DNA from: Sva-07 sp963829585
GTDB lineage: Bacteria > Actinomycetota > Acidimicrobiia > Acidimicrobiales > Ilumatobacteraceae
Direction of reading: 5' to 3'
Length of the DNA: 64,000 nt
NCBI GenBank assembly: GCA_963829585.1
Contig: CAWHJD010000026.1
Coordinates: 6,295 to 70,294 of the forward strand
Below are positions 9,350 through 17,590 of the stretch, piece after piece. The notes below the pieces were generated by a model. That model did no database searches. It was not told the origin of the DNA and saw only the letters and a list, made by a program, of their open reading frames with translations. Made by a program: the position numbers and the translations under genes. Position 1 is the stretch's first letter; every line of letters begins with the position of its first letter.

Positions 9350-10177
9350 TCAGACCGCCAGGATGCGCTCGGCGTCGTCGCGGAGGCCGGCCACTGCTCG
9401 GCTGACGAGGCGACGGGCGGCTTCGGCGGTGACGCCCAGCTGCTCGCCGACTTCGCGGAAGCTCTTGCGCTCACCGTCGACGAGTCCGAAACGGGACTCG
9501 ACGGCGAAACGGGCCCGCGCGTCGAGCGTGCCGAGCAGTTCGTCGAGCAGCTCGCTGTCGACCAGCGTCATGACGTGGTCCTCAGGGGTGCCGTCACCGT
9601 TGGCCATGAGATCGCCGAGGGTGGCGTCGCCGTCGTCGCCGACCGTCTTGTCGAGGCTGACCGGCGTGGTGAGGCGGTGCAGCTCGGCGTTGGTCTGGTC
9701 GAGCGTCTCGCCGTCGCCGGAAGCCTGACGCAGCGCCGCACGGAGGCTGGCGGAGCGATCGCCCGGGATGCGGATGAGGCTGGCCTTCTGGTCGAGCGCA
9801 CGGCCGATGGCCTGGCGGATCCAGAACGTGGCGTAGGTGGAGAACTTGAAGCCACGGCGCCAGTCGAACTTGTCGACGGCGTGCTCGAGGCCCAGGTTGC
9901 CCTCCTGGATGAGGTCGAGCAGGTCCATGCCCTGCGGCAGGGGGTAGCGGCGAGCGATCGACACGACCAGACGCAGGTTGGAGCGGATGAAGCGGTCCTT
10001 CGCCTCGGCTGCTGCGGCGACCTTCGCCTTGAGGGCGGCGCTGCGCTTGCCGGCGTCGAGCTGCTCTTGGGCCTCGCGGCCGGCTTCGATGACGCGAGAC
10101 AGTTCGCGCTCGTCTTCGGCGGTCAGCAAGGCGACCTTGCCGATGTCATTCAGATAGAGACCAATTGAGTCGTTCAT
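9350..10177 (-). CDS. RNA polymerase sigma-70 factor, RpoD-like group 2/3
   Basis: The 275-residue protein has region 1.2 (DSIGLYLNDIG), regions 2.1-2.4 (NLRLVVSIARRY through YATFWIRQAIGRAL), a short region 3 and region 4 with the helix-turn-helix (SFREVGEQLGVTAEAARRLVSRAV). It lacks the long N-terminal region 1.1 of a housekeeping sigma, so it is an alternative RpoD-like sigma (as HrdA/SigB types) recruiting RNA polymerase to a subset of promoters. No anti-sigma gene is adjacent. A purine-rich AGGAAA ribosome site precedes ATG 10177. It is divergent from nadD, with a 295-base promoter region between. Confidence 0.9.
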   Translation of the reverse strand: MNDSIGLYLNDIGKVALLTAEDERELSRVIEAGREAQEQLDAGKRSAALKAKVAAAAEAKDRFIRSNLRLVVSIARRYPLPQGMDLLDLIQEGNLGLEHAVDKFDWRRGFKFSTYATFWIRQAIGRALDQKASLIRIPGDRSASLRAALRQASGDGETLDQTNAELHRLTTPVSLDKTVGDDGDATLGDLMANGDGTPEDHVMTLVDSELLDELLGTLDARARFAVESRFGLVDGERKSFREVGEQLGVTAEAARRLVSRAVAGLRDDAERILAV

Positions 10178-10472
10178 GATGTTTCCTACAACCGTTCGTG
10201 TGCGTGATGATTCCGGGCCCAGGCTGTGTCATTGGACACACTGCGTCGGCCAAGCGGATCGAGCGAGTGTCGGATTCGCACGTGATCGTGCAGGTCCGAC
10301 GAGTTGATCGATGAGCGGCAAACGCCGACTACGAGGGGATTCCCGGGGGGAATCGTCGTAAACCGTGTACTCGGGGGTATATGGGGGAGCAATTCACAGT
10401 AACAGACCTGTCAACCCCGGGCACGGTCGGTTGAGCGTGAAATCGGTCGGAAAGCAATAAAGTAGGGAGATC
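10178..10472. promoter_or_regulatory. Divergent intergenic region between sigma factor and nadD
   Basis: This 295-base gap must hold promoters for both divergent units. It is visibly less GC-rich than the coding DNA near 10440-10465, just upstream of nadD. I see no clear -35/-10 pair and no riboswitch-like fold. An AGGGAG ribosome site sits just before the nadD GTG. Confidence 0.4.
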
Positions 10473-11078
10473 GTGCCCGGAACCGCTCAACAGCTGCGCC
10501 GTATCGGGCTCTTCGGGGGCACCTTCGATCCGCCGCACGTGGGGCATCTGGTCACCGCCGTCAACGTTCGTCACGCACTCCAACTGGACCTCGTGTTGCT
10601 GATGGTTGCCAACGTGCCCTGGCAGAAGGAGGGCACCCGCCAGATCACTCCGGCACTCGATCGCCTGGCCATGGTCGAAGCCGCCGTGTCCGACGTTCCG
10701 GGTTTGTTGCCGGGCCGCCAGGAGATCGATCTCGGCGGTCACAGCTTCACTGCCGACACACTCGAGATCCTGGCCGTCGAGTATCCGAACGCCGAGTTCT
10801 TCACGATCATCGGCGACGACGCTGCGGCCGGGTTGCGTACCTGGACCCGTTGGGACGAGGTGGTGGCGCGGTCGCATCTGGTGGTGGTCGATCGACCCGG
10901 CGAAGCGGTGGCGCTCGACGACGACATCGACTGGACGCGAGTCGAGGTGCCTCGCCTCGAGGTGTCGAGCACCGACCTGCGTGCCCGGTTCACCGACGGT
11001 CGTCCACTCGACTATCTGATCACGCAACCGGTTCTCGACGTGATCCGCCGGCGTGGCTTGTACGGAGCGACGTCATGA
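10473..11078 (+). CDS. nadD: Nicotinate-nucleotide adenylyltransferase
   Basis: NadD adenylates nicotinate mononucleotide to form deamido-NAD in NAD synthesis. The 201-residue protein has the nucleotidyltransferase signature GLFGGTFDPPHVGH near residue 12, the FTIIGDDAA central strand, and the C-terminal ISSTDLR-like motif VSSTDLRARF that contacts ATP. The GTG start at 10473 is preceded by AGGGAG. Its stop overlaps the next start by four bases, and rsfS follows after that, the conserved actinobacterial arrangement. Confidence 0.93.
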   Translation: MPGTAQQLRRIGLFGGTFDPPHVGHLVTAVNVRHALQLDLVLLMVANVPWQKEGTRQITPALDRLAMVEAAVSDVPGLLPGRQEIDLGGHSFTADTLEILAVEYPNAEFFTIIGDDAAAGLRTWTRWDEVVARSHLVVVDRPGEAVALDDDIDWTRVEVPRLEVSSTDLRARFTDGRPLDYLITQPVLDVIRRRGLYGATS

Positions 11079-12517
11079 CGGCCATCGCCCAGCGGCGGAC
11101 TCGCCGCACGATCACCGCGGCGGCGGTCGCGCTCGGTCTCGTGATCGTGGCGTCCGTGCTCTTCACGGTGGGCGTGGTCACGTTGTCGAACTCCCAGGAG
11201 GGTGAGGCAGTCGGCGTCGACACCCGTCCGACCGAGACGTTTCCGAGCACGCCGAACGCGTTGTTGGCGGTCACCGACGACGCGGGCCGGTTGGCCTCGG
11301 TCGTCATGATGACGCTTCTTCCCGAGGGCCAGGGCGGCAGCATCGTGACGGTGCCGGTCAACGCCGACGCCACCTCGGGCTTCGGCCTCCAGCGTCGCCC
11401 GCTGAACGAATCCTTCGATCCATCCGATCCCGAGGCGTTCGTGGCGATGGTCGAGGACATGTTGTCGATCACGATCGAGCGGTCGGCGGTGGTCGACCCG
11501 GCCGGGCTCGAAGCGCTGCTCGAACCCCTCGGTTCGGTGCAGGTCGTGTTGCCCGATGCCGTCGTCGACACCGACGCGATCGACACCGGCGGACCGGTGT
11601 CGACGACGACGGTTCCGGATGACACGGTTCCCGACGGTTCGGTTCCCGACGACACGGCGCCCGACAGTTCGGTTCCCGACGACACGGCGCCCGACGCGGG
11701 CGAATCACAGACCGTGGGACGCGATGGCGTGGTCGTCACGGCGGGTCCACAGATCCTCGAGACCGCACAGGTGGTCGAGGTGTTGACGGCGATCGACGAG
11801 TCGGTGCCTGCGTACGATCAACATCCGGTCGACGTTGCGATGTGGTCGGCGATCGCGCAGCTGGCACCGGTCGACGTTCCGCCGGAACCCGTGACCACCG
11901 ATGATCTCGGACGCCCGGTGGCGCCGGACACGGTGACCGATCTCGCTGCTCTGCTCTTCGAAGGTCCCGTCGGGGTTCGCGACATTGCGGTGTCGTCGTC
12001 CACCGCGACGACGAACCCCACGGACGCCGACGTCGTGGTGCTCGACCGCAACGACTCGGTTCTGGTGTTCGCTCAGGTCTCGCCGTCGCTGGTGTCGACG
12101 CCCAACACGGGGAGCAAGGTGCGCGTCGAGGTGGCGTTCACCGATGACCAACTCGAGCAATCCGAGGGTCTGTACGAGACGAACTCTGACATCGCCCGCG
12201 AGATGATCGGTCTGGTGCTGTACCTGCAGGGAAATGTGGTGTCGGTCGACACGTCAGCGACCGGAGCGCCGGACGTGACCCTCGTCGAGGTGACCGATCC
12301 TGCGCTTCTCGAGGAGGCGACCAAGACTGCTGAGCTCCTGTTCGGCCCGTCCGAGGTGCGGCTGGCGACCACCGTGCTCGAAGGCGTCGATCTCGTCGTG
12401 ACGCTGGGGCGGTCCTATCTCGAGCGGGCGGTGGAAGCGGAGTCGAAATCGGACGGGGCAATTGGAATCACACCCGACGAGTCGACACCAGCCGATACCG
12501 TCGAGGGCGATGGATGA
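11075..12517 (+). CDS. LCP-like (LytR-CpsA-Psr related) membrane-anchored protein
   Basis: The 480-residue protein has a short basic N-terminus and one membrane helix (residues 13-37, ending VVTLSNS), then a large extracytoplasmic part. The position between nadD and rsfS is the usual site of LCP proteins in actinobacteria; LCP enzymes attach glycopolymers to peptidoglycan. The sequence is divergent: the start of the domain (NALLAVTDDAGRLASVVMM) resembles LCP strands, but I cannot find the conserved arginines with confidence, so enzymatic activity is doubtful. An inserted acidic repeat of PDDT-type decamers spans nucleotides 11611-11700. Both junctions (ATGA) overlap neighbours by four bases. 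Confidence 0.6.
   Translation: MTAIAQRRTRRTITAAAVALGLVIVASVLFTVGVVTLSNSQEGEAVGVDTRPTETFPSTPNALLAVTDDAGRLASVVMMTLLPEGQGGSIVTVPVNADATSGFGLQRRPLNESFDPSDPEAFVAMVEDMLSITIERSAVVDPAGLEALLEPLGSVQVVLPDAVVDTDAIDTGGPVSTTTVPDDTVPDGSVPDDTAPDSSVPDDTAPDAGESQTVGRDGVVVTAGPQILETAQVVEVLTAIDESVPAYDQHPVDVAMWSAIAQLAPVDVPPEPVTTDDLGRPVAPDTVTDLAALLFEGPVGVRDIAVSSSTATTNPTDADVVVLDRNDSVLVFAQVSPSLVSTPNTGSKVRVEVAFTDDQLEQSEGLYETNSDIAREMIGLVLYLQGNVVSVDTSATGAPDVTLVEVTDPALLEEATKTAELLFGPSEVRLATTVLEGVDLVVTLGRSYLERAVEAESKSDGAIGITPDESTPADTVEGDG
11611..11700 (+). repeat. 30-bp tandem repeat inside the LCP-like gene
   Basis: Three 30-base units (11611-11640, 11641-11670, 11671-11700) encode PDDT/PDSS-type acidic, proline-rich decamers. 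The last two are almost identical over 25 bases. This looks like a flexible, length-variable linker outside the membrane. Confidence 0.8.
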
Positions 12518-12924
12518 CCCACATGACTGATGCACACACCGTTTCCCCCAGCGACACCGGAGCCGAGCTCGCGGTCTTCGTGGCTCGTACGGCTTCCGAC
12601 ATGAAGGCCTCCAGCGTGCTCGTGCTCGACGTGGGTGCGGTGCTGTCGATTGCCGGGTACTTCGTCATCGCCAGTGCGTCGAACCCTCGTCAGGTGCGTG
12701 CGGTCGTCGACGACATCGAGGCCAAGGTGAAGGCCGAATTCGGTCGGTCGCCGGTGCGTACCGAGGGGATCCGCGAGCAGCAGTGGTCACTCATCGACTA
12801 CGGCGACGTCGTGGTGCACGTGTTCCTCGAGAGTGTTCGTGAGTTCTACGAGATCGAGCGTCTGTACATGGATGCCCCCCGCCTCGAGTGGGAACCACCC
12901 GCAGTCGCCACCGCAACGAGCTGA
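12514..12924 (+). CDS. rsfS: Ribosomal silencing factor RsfS
   Basis: RsfS binds ribosomal protein L14 and blocks subunit joining when nutrients are low. The 136-residue product has the family core: KASSVLVLDVGAVLSIAGYFVIASASNPRQV in two strands and a helix, then the conserved WSLIDYGDVVVHVFLESVREFYEIERLY tail. The ATG at 12514 overlaps the LCP-like stop by four bases, so all three genes from nadD form one operon. Confidence 0.93.
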   Translation: MTHMTDAHTVSPSDTGAELAVFVARTASDMKASSVLVLDVGAVLSIAGYFVIASASNPRQVRAVVDDIEAKVKAEFGRSPVRTEGIREQQWSLIDYGDVVVHVFLESVREFYEIERLYMDAPRLEWEPPAVATATS

Positions 12925-13137
12925 CGCCCCCGACCTCCCATCTCATGAACAAGATGCGCTCTCAGAGCGCACCTCGATCACGAGATCGATGATGTCAGTA
13001 GGTTCGGCGGCCCCGTCCGGTCGGCAGGTTGACCGGCGACGTTGGAGCGGCCCGCTGGGCGAGCTAGATTCGCACGGCGATCGATTCGCTGGTCCCGGAG
13101 CAGTCCGAGATCCAGCATCCGAGATCCACGCAGTCTC

Positions 13138-13210
13138 GGGGCTATAGCTCAGTTGGTAGAGCGCTTCCATGGCATGGAAGAGGTCAGGAGTTCGATTCTC
13201 CTTAGCTCCA
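13138..13210 (+). tRNA. tRNA-Ala (GGC anticodon)
   Basis: A complete cloverleaf can be drawn: acceptor GGGGCTA paired with TAGCTCC, D arm GCTC...GAGC, anticodon stem CTTCC/GGAAG with loop ATGGCAT (anticodon GGC), T arm AGGAG/CTCCT with TTCGATT, and discriminator A. CCA is not encoded. Its 3' part, from the anticodon loop onward, is the left attachment repeat of the island. Confidence 0.95.
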
Positions 13211-13213
13211 CGG
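13169..13213 (+). repeat. attL: 45-bp direct repeat within tRNA-Ala
   Basis: Starts at the anticodon loop and runs 3 bases past the discriminator. It is identical to 29062-29106. Tyrosine integrases commonly cross over in the anticodon loop region. Confidence 0.85.
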
Positions 13214-13491
13214 AAAACCCCAGGTCAAAGGCATCGAAGTTGATGGCGCCTCTAGGCTGGCCCCTCCAGCTGACACCTTGTGGAAACCGTTTCAAGCTGA
13301 AAATGGGGCTGTTGGGGACTCCTAGAGCCTTTGCCTGGCGGTTCGGGTGCGCGTTTAGGGCTCTGACCTCTTCCACGCCAGTCGAGAGGTTCACGCCGTC
13401 GTCGGTGATCCGGCGAGGTCGATGGCGGCGAACTGCTGTCAACCAGCTTGGAGCATCGGCTCGACCGAGGGGACCCTGGTGGGCGTCGGCG

Positions 13492-14661
13492 TCAGTGGAA
13501 CGTGTTGGGCGGGGTGCCGGTCTGGAACTCGTGGTTCGCCCAGGACGTGTAGGCGGTGTCGGCCATGTCGCACAGGTGGGTGCCGCCGGTGCGGAGATCA
13601 CGCCAGTAGCGCTCGAGTGGACGCGTGGTCCACACGCCAGCGGATCCGGCGCGCGAGAACAGCTTGTCGATCGAGAACAGCACCCGTTGGACGGCACGCA
13701 CCTGGTTGCGCCGAAACTCGAGTCGATCCGTGGTGGTGATGCGATCGCCTTCTCGGATCCGTTCGAGCCAGTCGTTGATCATTGCGTCGACGTGGACGAT
13801 GCCGGCGGCGAGATCTGCCTCCGCTTCGGCAAGCGCTTCTTGCTGGAAGGGGTCGGTCTTGCCGACGACGCCGAGCGCGGAGATGCGGGTGGCGAGGTAG
13901 TCGCGGTAGGCGTCGATGGCGCCGCGGGCGATGCCGAAGGTGGCTGACGCGATGGCGGCGGAGAAGACGCAGCCGAAGGGGAGCTGGTACAGCGGTGTGT
14001 CGGCCCGGCGCTCGCTGTACTCGCCGTCGCTGAGGGCGAAGTGGTTGATCGTGCGGTAGTCGGGCACGAAGGAGTCGGTGATGCGGATGTTCTTGCTGCC
14101 GGTGCCGGTCAGGCCCATCACGTTCCACGAGTTCTCGACGATCTCGTAGTCGACGCGGGGGAGCACGAAGTGGCGGACATCGGGGAGGCCTTCGATGTTG
14201 CCGTCGGCATCGGTGACGATGCCGCCGAGGATGATCCAGTCGCAGTGGTCGGTGCCCGTGGAGTACTGCCACTCACCCGAGAACAGGAAACCGCCCTCGA
14301 CGGGCTTGGCGCGACCCTGTGGCGCGTACGGCGACGCGACCCACGTGTCGGGGTCGGTGCCGTAGATCTCGTCCTGCAGTTTCGGATCCGCGAGGGCGAG
14401 TTCCCACGGATGGACGCCGACGACCCCGGCGACCCACCCCGCGGACGGGTTGTATCGAGCGACTGTGCGGACCCACTCCAAGAATTCGGTCGGATCGGCC
14501 TCGAACCCGCCGTGGCTCGCCGCTTGCAGCAGCCTGATGCCGCCCGATTCGCGGAGGATGAGCGCGGCCTTGTCGGTCAGTTGTCCGGCGTCGTCGCTGA
14601 GCGTGTGCTCTTCGCGAAGGATGTCGGCGGCCTCGTGGATGCGAGCGACGGCGTCGTGCAT
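13492..14661 (-). CDS. Two-component flavin-dependent monooxygenase, oxygenase subunit (HsaA / HPAH-C2-like)
   Basis: The 389-residue protein has the acyl-CoA dehydrogenase fold used by HsaA and by the C2 oxygenase of 4-hydroxyphenylacetate 3-hydroxylase; these enzymes hydroxylate phenols ortho to the OH using reduced flavin from a separate reductase. Landmarks are ARYNPSAGWVAGVVGVH, SGEWQYSTGTDHCDWIILGG and the MGLTGTGSKNI motif also present in the paralogue at 20856. No reductase gene is in the island. I chose ATG 14661 because the longer start would overlap an operator. It is divergent from the mhpD-type operon and likely supplies its catechol. Confidence 0.85.
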   Translation of the reverse strand: MHDAVARIHEAADILREEHTLSDDAGQLTDKAALILRESGGIRLLQAASHGGFEADPTEFLEWVRTVARYNPSAGWVAGVVGVHPWELALADPKLQDEIYGTDPDTWVASPYAPQGRAKPVEGGFLFSGEWQYSTGTDHCDWIILGGIVTDADGNIEGLPDVRHFVLPRVDYEIVENSWNVMGLTGTGSKNIRITDSFVPDYRTINHFALSDGEYSERRADTPLYQLPFGCVFSAAIASATFGIARGAIDAYRDYLATRISALGVVGKTDPFQQEALAEAEADLAAGIVHVDAMINDWLERIREGDRITTTDRLEFRRNQVRAVQRVLFSIDKLFSRAGSAGVWTTRPLERYWRDLRTGGTHLCDMADTAYTSWANHEFQTGTPPNTFH

Positions 14662-14684
14662 GGCTGTTCCTCTCGATGATATTG

Positions 14685-14710
14685 CTGTAGCGATCACTCC
14701 AGTAACGTGA
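14685..14710. promoter_or_regulatory. Operator 1 in the divergent promoter
   Basis: An 18-base word (14685-14702) is repeated exactly at 14794-14811. The right flank CAGTAACGTGA (14700-14710) is the exact reverse complement of the left flank of operator 2. It lies 24 bases before the monooxygenase start. Confidence 0.7.
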
Positions 14711-14785
14711 CATACAACTCGGATCCGACGCCGCTGTCAAGCGTCGACTTCGCGACGCAACGAACCTCTTGACCGATCGAGTGTC

Positions 14786-14811
14786 TCACGTTACTGTAGC
14801 GATCACTCCAG
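14786..14811. promoter_or_regulatory. Operator 2 in the divergent promoter
   Basis: Contains the second copy of the 18-base word, with left flank TCACGTTACTG (14786-14796). It sits about 27 bases before the start of the hydratase gene, a good position for repression by TetR proteins coded in the island. Confidence 0.7.
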
Positions 14812-14838
14812 GAATGGCCTGGGGTCGAGAGGACAAGA

Positions 14839-15639
14839 ATGTCGATGAACGACGATGTGCTGGGCGGAATCGCCGGACGCTTGTACGCCGCCTATGGGAC
14901 TGGCACGCCGATCGCGCCGGTGCGCAACGAGCTGGCAGACGGTGGCATCGACGCGGCGTACCGCGTGCAGCAGCTGACCACGCAACGGTGGTTGGCCGAG
15001 GGCCGTCGGATCGTGGGCCGCAAGATCGGGCTGACGTCGCCGGTCGTACAGCAGCAGCTTGGCGTCGACCAGCCCGACTTCGGGGTGCTGATGGCCGACA
15101 TGTGCCTTACGAGCGGCGAGCCGGTGCCATTCGGCGCGGTGATGCAACCGCGTGTCGAAGCCGAAGTTGCGGTCGTGCTCCAACGCGACCTCCCCGACCC
15201 GGACGTGACCATCGTCGAGCTGATTCGTGCGGTCGACTTCGTGTTGCCGGCAATCGAGGTGGTCGGGTCACGGATTGAGGGGTGGGACATCACGATCCTC
15301 GACACCATCGCCGACAACGCATCGAGCGGCATGTTCGTGCTCGGCACCCGCCCGGTGCGTCCAGGTGACATCGAGCTCGGCGACGTGACGATGGAACTCG
15401 AGGTCGACGGCAGCATCGTCTCCTCCGGAACCGGTGCAGCGTGTCTCGGCCACCCGTACCTCGCGGCGCTGTGGCTGGCACGCCGCCTCGCCGCGGAAGG
15501 GACGCCGTTGTCCGCGGGCGATGTCGTGATGACCGGAGCGCTCGGCGCGATGGTGCCGCTCACTCCCGGGGCGCAGGTCACCGCACGCATCGACGGGCTC
15601 GGCACGGTGCACACGAGCGGAGCCGAGGCACCGGCATGA
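14839..15639 (+). CDS. mhpD: 2-hydroxypenta-2,4-dienoate (2-keto-4-pentenoate) hydratase
   Basis: This enzyme adds water to 2-hydroxypenta-2,4-dienoate, giving 4-hydroxy-2-oxovalerate. The 266-residue protein follows the MhpD/BphH/HsaE pattern: VQQLTTQRWLAEGRRIVGRKIGLTS, PDFGVLMADM, PRVEAEVAVVL with the metal-binding acidic residues, AVDFVLPAIEVVGSRI, and a final GDVVMTGALG. It is the first gene of a strictly coupled operon (hydratase, dehydrogenase, aldolase, dioxygenase, hydrolase) in which each start overlaps the previous stop by four bases. Side-chain length of the substrate (C5 or C6, as in HsaE) is not readable. Confidence 0.9.
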   Translation: MSMNDDVLGGIAGRLYAAYGTGTPIAPVRNELADGGIDAAYRVQQLTTQRWLAEGRRIVGRKIGLTSPVVQQQLGVDQPDFGVLMADMCLTSGEPVPFGAVMQPRVEAEVAVVLQRDLPDPDVTIVELIRAVDFVLPAIEVVGSRIEGWDITILDTIADNASSGMFVLGTRPVRPGDIELGDVTMELEVDGSIVSSGTGAACLGHPYLAALWLARRLAAEGTPLSAGDVVMTGALGAMVPLTPGAQVTARIDGLGTVHTSGAEAPA

Positions 15640-16568
15640 GCGATGCACGTTGGGGTGTGGCGGTCATCGGTTCGGGCAACATCGGCACCGACCTGATGAT
15701 CAAGGTGCTGCGCCGCTCCGAGAAGCTGACGATGGCGGCGATGGTCGGCATCGATCCCGCGTCGGACGGTCTGCAGCGTGCCGCTCGAATGGGTGTCGCC
15801 ACGACCGCCGACGGGGTCGACGGACTGCTGTCGATGCCCGAGTTCGCCGATGTGCGTCTCGTGTTCGACGCCACCTCGGCCGGAGCACACTGCGAGAACT
15901 GGACGAAGCTGCAACCGACCGGTGTGCGAATGCTCGACCTCACGCCCGCTGCGATCGGGCCCTATTGCGTGCCGGTCGTGAACCTCGACGACCATCTCGA
16001 CGCACCCAACCTGAACATGGTCACCTGTGGTGGCCAGGCGACGGTGCCCATCGTGGCAGCGGTCAGCCGTGTCGATCTCGTGTCGTATGCCGAGATCGTG
16101 TCGTCGATCGCTTCGAAGTCGGCCGGCCCGGGTACCCGTGCCAACATCGACGAGTTCACCGAGACCACGGCACGAGCGCTCGAAGCCGTGGGCGGCGCGA
16201 CGCGAGGCAAGGCCGTGATCGTCCTCAACCCGGCCGATCCGCCACTGATGATGCGCAACACCGTCTACTGCCTCGTCGACGGCGACTGCGACCACGACGC
16301 GATCGAGTCCAGCGTCCTCGCCCAGGTCGATGCCGTGCGTGCGTACGTGCCGGGCTATCGCCTCAAGCAGAAGATCCAGTTCGAGACGTTCAGCCAGACG
16401 AACCCGCTGCACATCCCCGAGACCGGCAAGTTCTGGGGCACCCGAGTCACCGTCTTCCTGGAGGTCACGGGCGCAGCGCACTACCTCCCCGACTACGCCG
16501 GCAACCTCGACATCATGACCTCGGCCGCTCTCGCGACCGCCGAACGACTCGCCGGCGCTGACTCGTGA
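15636..16568 (+). CDS. mhpF: Acetaldehyde/propanal dehydrogenase (acylating)
   Basis: It oxidises acetaldehyde (or propanal) to acyl-CoA with NAD and CoA. The 310-residue protein has the Rossmann loop IGSGNIGTD at residues 11-19 and the catalytic cysteine at residue 131 in VTCGGQATVP, matching Cys131 of BphJ. Members form a channelling complex with the aldolase coded next, so that the reactive aldehyde passes directly between active sites. The ATG overlaps the hydratase stop by four bases and its own stop overlaps the aldolase GTG. Confidence 0.93.
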   Translation: MSDARWGVAVIGSGNIGTDLMIKVLRRSEKLTMAAMVGIDPASDGLQRAARMGVATTADGVDGLLSMPEFADVRLVFDATSAGAHCENWTKLQPTGVRMLDLTPAAIGPYCVPVVNLDDHLDAPNLNMVTCGGQATVPIVAAVSRVDLVSYAEIVSSIASKSAGPGTRANIDEFTETTARALEAVGGATRGKAVIVLNPADPPLMMRNTVYCLVDGDCDHDAIESSVLAQVDAVRAYVPGYRLKQKIQFETFSQTNPLHIPETGKFWGTRVTVFLEVTGAAHYLPDYAGNLDIMTSAALATAERLAGADS

Positions 16569-17590
16569 CCACCGCACCGCTGTACATCAGCGACGTCACC
16601 CTGCGCGACGGCATGCACGCCATCCGCCACCAGTACACGCTCGAACAGGTCATCGCGATCGCACGCGCACTGGACGCCGCCGGAGTGGACTCCATCGAGG
16701 TCGCCCATGGCGACGGCCTGTCCGGGTCGTCGTGCGTGTACGGCTTCGGCGCGCACACCGACCTCGAATGGATCGAAGCCGTCGCCGCCACCGTGACCCG
16801 GGCGAAGGTCGCCACGCTGCTCCTGCCCGGTATCGGCACGGTCCACGACCTCCACCGCGCGCACCGTGCAGGTGCTCGCATCGTACGTGTCGCGACGCAC
16901 TGCACCGAGGCCGACATCTCCGCCCAGCACATCGCCGCCGCCCGCGAGTTGGGGATGGACACCGTCGGGTTCTTGATGATGTCGCACATGACCACCCCCG
17001 CCGAACTGGCCGACCAGGCCAAGCTGATGGAGACCTACGGCGCGACCTGCATCTACGTGGTGGACAGCGGCGGTGCGCTGACGATGCGCGACGTCGCCGA
17101 ACGATTCGACGCGTTCAAGCAGATTCTCGACCCTGCCACCGAGACGGGGATGCACGCCCATCACAACTTGTCGCTCGGCGTCGCGAACTCGATCGTCGCC
17201 GTCGAACACGGCTGCAACCGCGTCGATGCGTCGCTGGCCGGCATGGGTGCCGGTGCAGGCAACGCCCCGCTCGAAGTTTTCATCGCCGCGGCGAGCCGCA
17301 TGGGGTGGGAGCATCGCTGCGACCTCCTTGCGTTGATGAACGCTGCCGACGACCTCGTTCGCCCGATGCAGGACCGCCCCGTCCGCGTCGATCGCGAGAC
17401 GCTCTCGCTCGGCTACGCCGGCGTGTACTCCAGCTTCCTGCGCCACGCCGAAGCCACCAGCGAGCGCTACGGGATCCCGACCGTGGAGCTCCTGCTCGAG
17501 GTCGGCCGCCGCCGCATGGTGGGCGGCCAGGAAGACCTCCTCCCTGACATTGCACTCGATCTACTCGACCAGAAGGAACCTTCATCATGA
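16565..17590 (+). CDS. mhpE: 4-hydroxy-2-oxovalerate aldolase
   Basis: It cleaves 4-hydroxy-2-oxovalerate to pyruvate and acetaldehyde. The 341-residue protein shows the HMGL-like TIM barrel: DVTLRDGMHAIRHQY with the catalytic Arg-Asp pair near residue 14, a VDSGGALT strand end, and the metal-binding HAHHNLSLG, followed by the DmpG communication domain with AGMGAGAGNAPLE. It starts at GTG 16565, overlapping mhpF by four bases. Together with the acylating dehydrogenase it forms the terminal meta-pathway complex. Confidence 0.93.
   Translation: MTTAPLYISDVTLRDGMHAIRHQYTLEQVIAIARALDAAGVDSIEVAHGDGLSGSSCVYGFGAHTDLEWIEAVAATVTRAKVATLLLPGIGTVHDLHRAHRAGARIVRVATHCTEADISAQHIAAARELGMDTVGFLMMSHMTTPAELADQAKLMETYGATCIYVVDSGGALTMRDVAERFDAFKQILDPATETGMHAHHNLSLGVANSIVAVEHGCNRVDASLAGMGAGAGNAPLEVFIAAASRMGWEHRCDLLALMNAADDLVRPMQDRPVRVDRETLSLGYAGVYSSFLRHAEATSERYGIPTVELLLEVGRRRMVGGQEDLLPDIALDLLDQKEPSS

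Noticed and set aside
10186..10392. 68-residue minus-strand frame between sigma and nadD
   Set aside because: No ribosome site or conserved character; it occupies the expected promoter region.
13149..13697. Minus-strand frame ending in an RRIELLTSSMP-type peptide, also at 28967-29620 and 30441-30791
   Set aside because: This peptide is the known artefact of translating the complement of a tRNA 3' end; it only marks the three att-like copies.
14892..16577. 561-residue minus-strand frame
   Set aside because: It lies antisense to the hydratase and acylating dehydrogenase genes, which have full catalytic motifs.
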